14,614 bases of DNA from DATJMJ01 sp035503975 (GCA_035503975.1 DATJST010000055.1:1-14614); one strand, 5' to 3'. Counted from the first letter of the stretch, positions 7,742-14,441 are shown. Made by a program: numbers and translations. The notes: a model not told the origin generated them from the letters alone.

Positions 7742-8113
7742 CTAGTAGGTCGCCGCGACCGGAGCCTGCACCGACGCGGTGGCGTAGGTCCCGGCGCGCG
7801 CGCCGTACAGCGCGTTCATGTGCTTATTGACGTACGGGCCGCCGGCGAACCAAAAGATCGTGCTGAACATGCCGTGCCCCGGTGACAGCACTTCTGCTGC
7901 TCCGGTCCGCTCGCCGACAGCCTTGATCTCATTGAGGATCGCCCACCAGCGGAGAATATTGATGAAGGGGACAAAAGCCAGCAGCAGTTCCTTGCCCGGC
8001 TCGAGCTGCGCGCCGAAGTCGTCGCGCAATGCCTTCACAACGGCGTGGCGCCAGACCAGGAAGTAAATACCGAGCGTAAAGATGACCTTGGTCTTGAACT
8101 TGGTAAACTTCAT
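7742..8113 (-). CDS. DUF4234-like small membrane protein
   Basis: 123 residues starting at ATG 8113, with an AAAGGA ribosome site about 8 bases upstream. The order of features fits DUF4234: a first helix with the typical TLGIYFLVWRHAVV, a second helix region with LLLAFVPFINILRWWAILNEI, a short polar loop, and a last helix MFSTIFWFAGG leading to YVNKHMNALYG, which resembles the conserved Gln/Asn-rich end of the family. The C-terminal tail is rich in Ala, Thr and Val. It should be an inner-membrane protein with about three helices. No function is established for the family. It stands alone between two minus-strand genes, 329 bases before the next and 228 bases after the previous one. Confidence 0.7.
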   Translation of the reverse strand: MKFTKFKTKVIFTLGIYFLVWRHAVVKALRDDFGAQLEPGKELLLAFVPFINILRWWAILNEIKAVGERTGAAEVLSPGHGMFSTIFWFAGGPYVNKHMNALYGARAGTYATASVQAPVAATY

Positions 8114-8207
8114 TTTTGGTTGTCCTTTCTACCCTCTCGCCGGAGCATATCAATCGGTGAGGGCGCAGCCTGTGTTCCTCATGTCTCGGACACACCGGTA
8201 GTTAGCT

Positions 8208-8239
8208 TGAGCCGGTCGGCCCAAATGTGAACCGGCTCA
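8208..8239. other. 9-bp perfect inverted repeat
   Basis: TGAGCCGGT (8208-8216) and ACCGGCTCA (8231-8239) flank a 14-base loop. It lies about 100 bases past the stop of the DUF2142-like gene and about 95 bases upstream of the DUF4234-like start, both on the minus strand. It may end the first transcript or act as an operator for the second; there is no T run. Confidence 0.35.
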
Positions 8240-8340
8240 CAACCGGCGAGGAACGGGCGCGCTAGCAGAAGCCGGAAGGTTGTGCCGGTGGCGTTAGGCG
8301 GATATCCACATGCCAGGCCCGACAACAATCACTGTGCGAC

Positions 8341-10209
8341 TTAGCCCGGGCCGGCAACCTCACCGATCAAGACTGTGCCGGCCTGCGGCGTGACGTTCAT
8401 CGCCCGATCGTCGGCAGGGATTTGAAGCGCCACCGGACGAGCAGCGCTATGTGGTACTTCCGCGACCGACGTTTTGCCGGCCGCCAGCCGTAAGAGGAAA
8501 GCGCAAGCAGTGATCGCGACAACGAACACAATGGACACTACGAGCGCGGGTACCGGGGGTTGCCAGGAGTTGGCTGTTGTCGCAAAGGCATTGACCGGAC
8601 CGGTGATCCCGACCGTGTTGCGCCGAAGGGCGCCGTAGAAGTCTGCTACCTGGCACAAAGCCAGCACCACAAGGACCACCTTGACCAGGCGCAAAGAGGC
8701 GGCGCGACAAACGAAGCGCTCGCCAGCGGCCGCAGCCGGCACCAACGGGATCCCCACGGCAAGGCCCATGAAATCGCGTCCTTGCCCGATAATGCCCTCG
8801 GACCGAGCCGCGGCGAGTATCAAGACCAATGGCACTACTACCCAGGCGCCGACCACGGCGGCGACTACGACCGCCTCGCGCCGGCGGGCAAGGCACGCTC
8901 CGATCAGCACGACGGCACCGAGAAGGCCAAGCCACATTACGATGACAGCAAAAGGAGACGCCGTATCGAGCCACCCGAACTGGCCGATCGACGACGTCAC
9001 GAGGAGGTCCAGGCGCTCCAAGGCGAGCATGAAGATCTGCGACGTGGCCGCGCCGTGGGGAAGCGGAGATCCCGGTTCGACAAGGAACGGGTCTGCATAA
9101 ATGTCCCACACCACAGCGGCTATGCTCGCCACGCCGCAGCCGGCGAGCCAAGCCCGTACGGCGCGTACCCGGCCGAGAGCTCGTGCGCGTCTGCCGAGCA
9201 GGGCGAGCAGAGCGAGCCCGATGCACCCGGCCCAAATGGGGGAAAGCCCACGGACAAGCAGCAGTACGATAAAGGAAATGCCGAGCGTACCAAGCACAAC
9301 GGGTTCGGGCGCTGCGTCTTTTGGGCCCGAAACGAGGGCCATCGCAGCTACCCAGGCGCTAATCGCGCTCGAGATTTCAAGACCGCTTGGGTTGATCACA
9401 CCGGCGAGATAAAAAGTCATCGGAGTTAACGCAAGAGCCATCCCCGCGGCGAGGAGCGGGGCACGCCGACAGCGGCGCAGGCAGACGACCGCGAGTGCCA
9501 GCATTGCCGCCGACAGGGCAGCGCTCACGAACCGAGCGAGGTAAATGCCTCCCGGTGAGACCATGGCCAGAGTGGGGAGGCCCACGAGCGCGTAATAAAG
9601 CGGAGGGTACCGTCCCACGTAGGTGTAAACGTTCACGTCGGCCGGTGAGCCTGCCAAGGAGCCCTGGCAGCTCGCGGGCACCGACGGCTTGACTTGGAAA
9701 CACTGAACATCGTTGGCGACACGCGCGAACACTTGCGGCGCCTCGACTGCCAGATAAGCCTTGTTCGAGGTTGTCACGTGCTTGAGTGGCTTGCCCAGGA
9801 GCTCACCGCGCACCAGGGAAGCGGCTCGGATGAGGTGTGCGGGCTCATCAGGCCCCGAGCCAATGGGGCTCGCCACGCTCCAGGCGGCTGCAACAAGCCA
9901 TATAACTACAAATGATGCGGCCCATGTCCGCCAATGCCCGGTGGGACGAGGCCCCTTGTTGCGCACACGGCCGAAGAGAGGGACTGAGCCGCGGTTGCTC
10001 CCCTTGCTCAGGTTGCGGAGCCCTAGGCGAGCGGCCCAGGCCCAAGCCCTAACGGGCGTGCTGCCGGGAGCGGCTCCGCTCTCCTCGATGGCGACTGCGG
10101 CTCCGCTCTGGTCATCAACCAGGCCCGTGGAGGGCTCGTTCGGTCCCGTCGTGGGCCACCGCAAGCAAGCGGGCTCTGCCGGGACCGAAGACGCATTTGA
10201 GCGGACCAC
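8341..10209 (-). CDS. DUF2142-like polytopic membrane protein
   Basis: 622 residues in the longest reading, from GTG 10209. About 90 N-terminal residues are polar and without family resemblance. The first membrane helix (residues about 96-116, ASFVVIWLVAAAWSVA) is followed directly by GSGPDEPAHL with Asp121, Glu122 and His125. This recalls the acidic first-loop motif of DUF2142 and of GT-C glycosyltransferases. RYPPLYYALVGLP (200-212) is another DUF2142 hallmark. Roughly ten more hydrophobic helices follow, ending near residue 580 with a soluble tail. Cys170 and Cys181 in the outer loop could form a disulfide. DUF2142 proteins are often found with cell-surface polysaccharide genes, but none lies next to this one, so a lipid-linked sugar transferase role is only a suggestion. 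The start is uncertain: no ribosome site precedes GTG 10209, and a GTG at codon 82 would give a more usual N-terminus. Confidence 0.8.
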   Translation of the reverse strand: MVRSNASSVPAEPACLRWPTTGPNEPSTGLVDDQSGAAVAIEESGAAPGSTPVRAWAWAARLGLRNLSKGSNRGSVPLFGRVRNKGPRPTGHWRTWAASFVVIWLVAAAWSVASPIGSGPDEPAHLIRAASLVRGELLGKPLKHVTTSNKAYLAVEAPQVFARVANDVQCFQVKPSVPASCQGSLAGSPADVNVYTYVGRYPPLYYALVGLPTLAMVSPGGIYLARFVSAALSAAMLALAVVCLRRCRRAPLLAAGMALALTPMTFYLAGVINPSGLEISSAISAWVAAMALVSGPKDAAPEPVVLGTLGISFIVLLLVRGLSPIWAGCIGLALLALLGRRARALGRVRAVRAWLAGCGVASIAAVVWDIYADPFLVEPGSPLPHGAATSQIFMLALERLDLLVTSSIGQFGWLDTASPFAVIVMWLGLLGAVVLIGACLARRREAVVVAAVVGAWVVVPLVLILAAARSEGIIGQGRDFMGLAVGIPLVPAAAAGERFVCRAASLRLVKVVLVVLALCQVADFYGALRRNTVGITGPVNAFATTANSWQPPVPALVVSIVFVVAITACAFLLRLAAGKTSVAEVPHSAARPVALQIPADDRAMNVTPQAGTVLIGEVAGPG

Positions 10210-10356
10210 CCGGGAAGCATAGGCCCCGTCCAGGTTGCTGTGCCCACGAGACCGCAGGCAGCCAGAGCGGCAGCCGCCGTGGCCACTACAGATGGTGGCT
10301 GGTGCGCTTACAGTGCCATCACCGCGGACGGTGCCGGGTCACAACGCCTTTATTGT

Positions 10357-10557
10357 TCAGAGCCCGCGCGCGGGCTCACGGCCCAGCAGCCGGGACCAAA
10401 AGCCGCCAGCTGCCGCTCCACCCGAGCGTCCTTGCCTGCTCTCACGGCATTTGCAGCGTTGTTCCTCGGGCACCTGGCCCAGCACCTGCTCGATATGGGC
10501 ACCGCAGCCTGCCCACGACGGACGCCCGCACTTCCTACATGTTGTCGCTCTACACAT
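10357..10557 (-). CDS. small Cys-rich zinc-ribbon-like protein
   Basis: 66 residues from ATG 10557 to TGA 10357. It begins MCRATTCRKCGRPSWAGCG and continues with AHIEQVL and RCKC. Cys7, Cys10, Cys18, His21, Cys35 and Cys37 are candidate zinc ligands. The pattern MCR-TC-CG-WAGCG-H is familiar from an unnamed small-protein family common in actinobacteria. The C-terminal FWSRLLGR element also occurs in longer members. The frame is open further upstream, but I chose this ATG because the family starts MCR and a promoter is placed exactly for a transcript beginning here. A G run ends one base before the ATG, too close to act as a ribosome site, which supports leaderless translation. Function is unknown. 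The palindromic operator over its start ties it to the divergent reductase and the CsoR-like repressor. Confidence 0.8.
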   Translation of the reverse strand: MCRATTCRKCGRPSWAGCGAHIEQVLGQVPEEQRCKCRESRQGRSGGAAAGGFWSRLLGREPARGL

Positions 10558-10571
10558 ACCCCCTAGGGTAT
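10556..10571. promoter_or_regulatory. CsoR/CstR-type operator 1 (zinc-ribbon gene)
   Basis: ATACCCCCTAGGGTAT has perfect six-base half sites ATACCC and GGGTAT around a 4-base centre. It resembles the G-tract palindromes known for CsoR-family repressors, such as the B. subtilis copZA operator. It covers the -10 element, the predicted transcription start and the first two bases of the start codon, so bound repressor would block initiation. Confidence 0.75.
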
Positions 10572-10593
10572 TGGGAGCCGGCGCTGGTGTCAA
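10565..10593 (-). promoter_or_regulatory. promoter of the zinc-ribbon gene (TTGACA - 17 - TACCCT)
   Basis: On the minus strand a perfect -35 TTGACA (10593-10588) is followed by exactly 17 bases and a -10 TACCCT (10570-10565). Seven bases later comes the ATG at 10557, so transcription should start at or beside the start codon. The -10 lies inside the operator palindrome 10556-10571. Confidence 0.7.
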
Positions 10594-10689
10594 GCGCGCG
10601 ACTGAACGGTGCGCGGCTGGCCGTGCGTGCACGGTGCCCCGCTCCTCGGGCGGCAGCGGCAGATTAGGTGACTTTTGGCCCTGGCACGG

Positions 10690-10718
10690 GTGACAAGTGG
10701 AGCTGTCCTAAATACCCC
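10690..10718 (+). promoter_or_regulatory. promoter of the reductase-rhodanese gene (GTGACA - 17 - TACCCC)
   Basis: GTGACA (10690-10695) matches the -35 consensus at five of six bases. It is followed by 17 bases and TACCCC (10713-10718), which lies at positions 2-7 of operator 2. This is the same register as the -10 in the divergent promoter. The -10 itself is a poor consensus match, so the call rests on the mirrored geometry. The predicted transcript would have a leader of about 110 bases before GTG 10836. Confidence 0.5.
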
Positions 10719-10727
10719 ATGGGGTAT
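10712..10727. promoter_or_regulatory. CsoR/CstR-type operator 2 (reductase-rhodanese gene)
   Basis: ATACCCCATGGGGTAT is a perfect 16-base palindrome with the same half sites as operator 1. It overlaps the predicted -10 region of the + strand promoter. The two operators lie 156 bases apart, start to start, in the space between the divergent genes. Confidence 0.8.
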
Positions 10728-10835
10728 ACGATGGCTTCGGTTGGCAGTCGGGCTCGACTGGACGTCGGCGGCGTGCGGCGCTCCGCAGGCCCTCGCCGAA
10801 ACAGAGCCAGCGACAACGGAACTGAAGAGGAGCCG

Positions 10836-12512
10836 GTGCGAACGGTCATTGTTGGGGGTGTAGCTGGCGGGATGTCGGCGGCGACGCGCTTGCGTCGCCT
10901 GGACGAGGACCACGAGATCATCGTCTGCGAGCGCGGTCGCCATGTCTCGTACGCCAACTGCGGCCTGCCCTACTACCTCGGGGGCGTCATCGAGGAGCGC
11001 GGCGCCCTCATCCTCAACACGCCCGAGGGCCTGGCGGCGCGATTCGCACTCGACGTGCGCACAGGGACCGAGGTCATCTCGATCGACCGCGCCCGCCAGG
11101 TTGTGGTCGTCGAGGAAGCGGCGACCGGGCGGCGGTACGAGATCGGATGGGACCGCCTCGTGCTGAGCCCAGGAGCGGCGCCATTCGTGCCCGACGTCCC
11201 CGGTATCGAGCGCGCCCTGACACTACGCAGCGTCGAGGACATGGACCGCATAGCCTCGGCCATCCGGGAGGGCGACGTGCGCAGCGCGGTGGTGGTCGGT
11301 GCCGGCTTCATCGGCTTGGAAGCAGCCGAGAACCTCTCCCATGCGGGGTTGGCGGTCGACGTGGTAGAGCTCGCCGACCAGGTCCTCGCGCCCCTTGACC
11401 CGGAGCTCGCGCAGCTGGTGGCCAACGAGCTGGGGGACCACGGCATCGGCGTCCACCTCGGCGCGGCACTGGCAAAGGTGCTCGCCGACGCCGTCGAGCT
11501 GACCTCTGGCGTGCAGTTGCCCGCCGGCGTCGTTGTGTTGGCCATCGGCGTGCGCCCTGAAGCGTCCCTGGCCCGCGCCGCCGGGCTTGCGGTCGGCCCG
11601 AGAGGCGGCATCAAGGTGGACGCGCGGTTACGGACCTCGGACGACCGGATCTACGCCGTTGGCGATGCTGTCGAGAAGGAGGACCAACTGAGCCAGGAAC
11701 CTGTCCTGGTCCCGCTGGCCAACCTTGCCAACCGCCAGGGCCGTATGGTGGCTGACGACATCGCGGGCAAGCCGCGTCCATTCGGCCCGGTGCGCGGCAC
11801 GGCCATCATCAAGGTGTTCGGCCAGGTCGCTGCCGTGACCGGCTGGAACGAAAAGAGGCTCCAAGCCACCGGCCGGCCTTACCTGGCGGTGCATACCCAC
11901 CCTGGTTCGCATGCCGGCTACTTCCCGGGCGCAGAGGCCATGGCGCTCAAGCTGTTGGTCGACCCCGGCACCGGCGCCATCCTCGGGGCGCAGGGCGTAG
12001 GCGGGGAAGGTGTCGACAAGCGGATCGATGTGCTGGCTACAGCCATGCGGGCCGGGTTGCCTGCTCCGTCCCTTGTCGATCTCGAGCTTGCTTACGCGCC
12101 CCAGTTCGCCTCGGCCAAGGACCCCGTCAACCTGCTTGGCTATGTCGTCGAGAACCGCCTGAACGGCAGCGAGCGTTCGGTCCAGTGGCACGAACTGTCT
12201 GCCCGCATGGCCGGCGGCGCCCTTTTGATCGACGCTCGCACACCGGCGGAGCACGCCGAGGGCCACATCCCCGGCTCGTTGAACTTCCCCCTCGACGACC
12301 TCCGTGCCCGGCGTGACGAAATCGCCCAGCTGGCCTGCACGGGGCGCGAAATAATCGTCTACTGCCAGGTGGGCCAGCGGGCGCATACGGCAACGCGGCT
12401 GCTCGCGCAGTGGGGCTACGAGGCGGCCAACCTCGACGGCGGTTACCGCACTTGGTCTGCCGGGACCAGCGCCAAGACCGCGCTCGGGCCTTCAGGCGAG
12501 CGACATGAATAA
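10836..12512 (+). CDS. CoA-disulfide reductase / rhodanese fusion (CoADR-RHD type)
   Basis: 558 residues. The N-terminal flavoprotein has the FAD-binding VGGVAGGMSAA, the redox Cys42 in SYANCGLPYY (single-Cys type), the NAD(P)H-binding VVVGAGFIGLEAAE, the second FAD motif IYAVGDA, and the family-specific GVGGEGVDKRIDVLATAMRAG and AYAPQFASAKDPVNLLGY. A rhodanese domain starts near residue 448, with LLIDARTPAEHAEGHIPGS and the active loop YCQVGQRAHTA (Cys510). Such fusions reduce CoA disulfide, CoA persulfide or polysulfide with NAD(P)H in the cytoplasm and are used in persulfide and sulfide handling. GTG 10836 is chosen because the FAD motif starts at once and GAGGAG lies 5-6 bases upstream. 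An in-frame ATG at 10731, just after operator 2, would add a 35-residue basic, non-conserved extension. The 3' end overlaps the opposing repressor gene by 21 bases. Confidence 0.93.
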   Translation: MRTVIVGGVAGGMSAATRLRRLDEDHEIIVCERGRHVSYANCGLPYYLGGVIEERGALILNTPEGLAARFALDVRTGTEVISIDRARQVVVVEEAATGRRYEIGWDRLVLSPGAAPFVPDVPGIERALTLRSVEDMDRIASAIREGDVRSAVVVGAGFIGLEAAENLSHAGLAVDVVELADQVLAPLDPELAQLVANELGDHGIGVHLGAALAKVLADAVELTSGVQLPAGVVVLAIGVRPEASLARAAGLAVGPRGGIKVDARLRTSDDRIYAVGDAVEKEDQLSQEPVLVPLANLANRQGRMVADDIAGKPRPFGPVRGTAIIKVFGQVAAVTGWNEKRLQATGRPYLAVHTHPGSHAGYFPGAEAMALKLLVDPGTGAILGAQGVGGEGVDKRIDVLATAMRAGLPAPSLVDLELAYAPQFASAKDPVNLLGYVVENRLNGSERSVQWHELSARMAGGALLIDARTPAEHAEGHIPGSLNFPLDDLRARRDEIAQLACTGREIIVYCQVGQRAHTATRLLAQWGYEAANLDGGYRTWSAGTSAKTALGPSGERHE

Positions 12513-12761
12513 CCGCTCGAGCTCGTGCTCGCTCGGGACGTCCCCACGTCCGTCAGCCTGAGCCGAGAGGCACTGGCGCAGCCCGCTCGCCACCAGCTTG
12601 AACCCGGCGCGGTCCAGTGCCCGCGACGCTGCGGCGATCTGGGTGAGCACGTCCGCGCACTGGCGGCCGTCCTCGATCATCTGGATGACGCCACCAATCT
12701 GGCCCTGTACACGCCGCAACCTCTTGGCGACATCGTTCAGCGCCGTTGCGTCTATTTCCAT
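12492..12761 (-). CDS. CsoR-family repressor lacking the copper-ligand His (CstR-like)
   Basis: 89 residues from ATG 12761, with a strong AGGAGG ribosome site 4 bases upstream. The all-helical CsoR/RcnR (DUF156) fold is evident from KRLRRVQGQIGGVIQMIEDG, then QCADVLTQIAAASRALD and the last helix ending RQCLSA. Copper sensors use Cys-His-Cys (Cys36, His61, Cys65 in M. tuberculosis CsoR). Here the equivalents are Cys35, Gly60 and Cys64, so the His is missing while both Cys remain. This favours a persulfide sensor of the CstR kind, which forms di- or polysulfide bridges between the two Cys. The neighbouring rhodanese fusion and cysteine-desulfurase-like gene point the same way. Two operator-like palindromes lie 31-75 bases upstream, suggesting autoregulation. 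Other inducers cannot be excluded. Confidence 0.9.
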   Translation of the reverse strand: MEIDATALNDVAKRLRRVQGQIGGVIQMIEDGRQCADVLTQIAAASRALDRAGFKLVASGLRQCLSAQADGRGDVPSEHELERLFMSLA

Positions 12762-12792
12762 TGGCCCTCCTAGGCCGGCAAGTAGCCCCATC

Positions 12793-12808
12793 TTACCCAG
12801 CCGGGTAA
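12793..12808. promoter_or_regulatory. CsoR/CstR-type operator 3 (repressor gene, proximal)
   Basis: TTACCCAGCCGGGTAA has perfect palindromic half sites TTACCC and GGGTAA, differing from operators 1 and 2 only in the outermost base of each half. It lies 31 bases upstream of the repressor start. Confidence 0.6.
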
Positions 12809-12819
12809 CCCATCCGCCT

Positions 12820-12835
12820 ATACCTTGCGGGGTAG
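12820..12835. promoter_or_regulatory. CsoR/CstR-type operator 4 (repressor gene, distal)
   Basis: ATACCTTGCGGGGTAG matches ATACCC-N4-GGGTAT at 10 of 12 half-site bases. It starts 27 bases from operator 3. On the minus strand TATAGG (12822-12817) overlaps it and could be a -10 box; I find no convincing -35. Confidence 0.55.
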
Positions 12836-12862
12836 GGCAGAAAGTTCCGTTCCGGTTGGGGC

Positions 12863-14248
12863 TCAGCCCGGGGAGCACGACGAGGGGTGTCGCCTCGGCA
12901 CTGCCATCCATGGCGCGAAGGAGTGTGGCGGGCTGAAGTCTCCGGTCCTCGGGTCCTGCTCGTAAGGGACCGGCGGAGGTTCGCCCGAGGCGAGACGCGC
13001 CACGGCGTGGCACAGGCGCTCGACATCGGCCAAGGAACCGTTCACGCCGAGGCTGGCCCGGACCGCACCCGGCAGCTGCGCCCTCTCGCCCGCCCTTGCC
13101 GCGACGCGATAGCGTTCGACCTCGTCGGCGCCCAAGCCGAGTAGGCGTAACAGGTAAGGGTGTGCGCAAAAACAGCCGTGGCGCACGCCGATGGCGTCTT
13201 CGGCCGACAGGCGGGCGGCGACCAGGGCATGGGGTAGGCCCTTGACCGTGAAGGTGGCGACCGGCAGCGTCTCGGTGCCAAGCGGCGGCCCCAACAGGGT
13301 TACGCCTTCGATGGCCGCGATCCCCTTACGCAATGCCGTGGCCAGTTCGCGGTCATGGGCGCGCAGCGCTGGCCAACCGAGCAGTTCAAACTGCTCGATG
13401 GCGGCCCGCAGGGCAATAGCTCCTACGACATTGGGTGAGCCCGCCTCCTCGCGGTCGGGCGGGGCGGTCCAGACAACTTCGTCCAGGGTGACCAGGTCCA
13501 CCGCTCCGCCGCCGACGAGGAAGGGTTCTCCGTCGAGGAACGTCCGGCGCGGCCCGATGAGAACGCCGGCACCGAAGGGCGCGTACATCTTGTGCCCGCT
13601 CCACACGAGGAAGTCCGCCTCTTTCGGCACTGGCCGGTGCGGCGCCAGCTGCGCCGCGTCGACCAGCACCGCGATGTCGCGCTCGCGCGCCGCGAGCAGG
13701 ACCTCGTCCAGCGGTGGCACCCACCCGGTTATGTTGGAAGCGCCGGTGATGGCGAGCAGGCGGGGCCGGGGGCGCGCGTCGAGCGCGGTTTCGATGTCGC
13801 CCGCCGTGAACGTACCGTCCCGCCCGCACTCGACGAACCTGCAGGTAGCCAGCCGAAGCCAGGGCAGCATGTTCGCGTGGTGCTCGACGACCGTGGTCAC
13901 CACGACGTCGCCGGGAAGGAGGCCCAGGCGGTATGCCAGGTGGTTGACGGCTTCGGTGGTGTTCCGGCAAAACACGGCGACATCGTCCTTCCCCTCGCGA
14001 CCGGCGAAGCGTAGGGCACTGTCACGGGCGCCCTCGTATGCTTCGGTCGCCCGTTGCGACTTGTAGCCAGCACCGCGGTGGACGCTCGAGTACCAAGGCA
14101 TAAACTCCTGGACCGCTGCGAGCACGGCCGGGAACGGGGCCGTTGACGCCGCGGCGTCGCACGACAGGTACCGCCGTGGCTCACCATCGGCGCACGGCAC
14201 CAGCGTCTCGTCCCCTACGAGCGGCACAGGCGGCGTGAGGGGGTTCAT
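12863..14248 (-). CDS. class V aminotransferase, cysteine desulfurase-like
   Basis: 461 residues from ATG 14248; a longer frame from 14326 adds a basic, unrelated leader. It is a PLP-dependent fold-type I enzyme. Visible features are YYxSVHRGAG-like PWYSSVHRGAGYKSQ, RNTTEAVN, VVEHHANMLPW with the ring-stacking His124, ASNITGWVPP, VDAAQ with Asp197 and Gln200, and the Schiff-base Lys220 in WSGHKMYAPFG. The C-terminal loop VRHGCFCAHPYLLRLLG carries Cys359 and Cys361; Cys361 aligns with the persulfide-forming Cys of SufS-type desulfurases. The likely reaction is removal of sulfur from cysteine, leaving alanine and an enzyme persulfide, but this subgroup is not biochemically established and selenocysteine lyase-like or other beta-eliminating activity is possible. 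It ends 101 bases before the repressor gene on the same strand, so read-through is plausible. Confidence 0.88.
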   Translation of the reverse strand: MNPLTPPVPLVGDETLVPCADGEPRRYLSCDAAASTAPFPAVLAAVQEFMPWYSSVHRGAGYKSQRATEAYEGARDSALRFAGREGKDDVAVFCRNTTEAVNHLAYRLGLLPGDVVVTTVVEHHANMLPWLRLATCRFVECGRDGTFTAGDIETALDARPRPRLLAITGASNITGWVPPLDEVLLAARERDIAVLVDAAQLAPHRPVPKEADFLVWSGHKMYAPFGAGVLIGPRRTFLDGEPFLVGGGAVDLVTLDEVVWTAPPDREEAGSPNVVGAIALRAAIEQFELLGWPALRAHDRELATALRKGIAAIEGVTLLGPPLGTETLPVATFTVKGLPHALVAARLSAEDAIGVRHGCFCAHPYLLRLLGLGADEVERYRVAARAGERAQLPGAVRASLGVNGSLADVERLCHAVARLASGEPPPVPYEQDPRTGDFSPPHSFAPWMAVPRRHPSSCSPG

Positions 14249-14441
14249 AGCGCCCAAGGTACGCCGGGCCGGCGGTCGCCGCTTGGAGCGCCGGTAGCGC
14301 GTGGCTCCTAACAAATGTCCGGACAAGCGCGCACCGGCAACGCATCGCGGCCATTTCCGCCTGTACCATCAAGCCCCGACAGGCCTCGACAGGGCCTCAG
14401 GCGTCGACGAGAGCACTCAGGCCCCGGTCGCTCGGCTGGCC

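Noticed and set aside
8560..9429. 289-codon open frame on the plus strand inside the DUF2142-like gene
   Set aside because: The composition is polar and low in complexity, no family is recognisable, and the minus strand encodes a coherent membrane protein.
10320..10333. CACCG/CGGTG hairpin after the zinc-ribbon gene as a terminator
   Set aside because: It is a five-pair stem without a T run, too weak to call in this composition.
10558..10632. Longer zinc-ribbon protein starting at 10632
   Set aside because: The family starts at MCR, and the promoter lies within the proposed extension.
10668..10835. Extension of the reductase to an earlier start at 10668 or 10731
   Set aside because: GTG 10836 has a GAGGAG ribosome site and begins directly with the FAD motif. 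The 10668 start would lie upstream of the promoter itself. ATG 10731 remains a weak alternative.
13191..14066. 291-codon open frame on the plus strand opposite the aminotransferase
   Set aside because: It is a Ser/Arg/Pro-rich shadow frame with no motif; the minus-strand frame has all PLP-enzyme motifs.
14249..14326. 26-residue N-terminal extension of the aminotransferase
   Set aside because: It is basic, has no resemblance to the family, and the inner ATG fits the usual N-terminus.
14352..14400. Short repeats around CGACAGGCCT as a mobile-element end or CRISPR remnant
   Set aside because: There are only two imperfect copies, with no spacers, flanking duplication or transposase gene.
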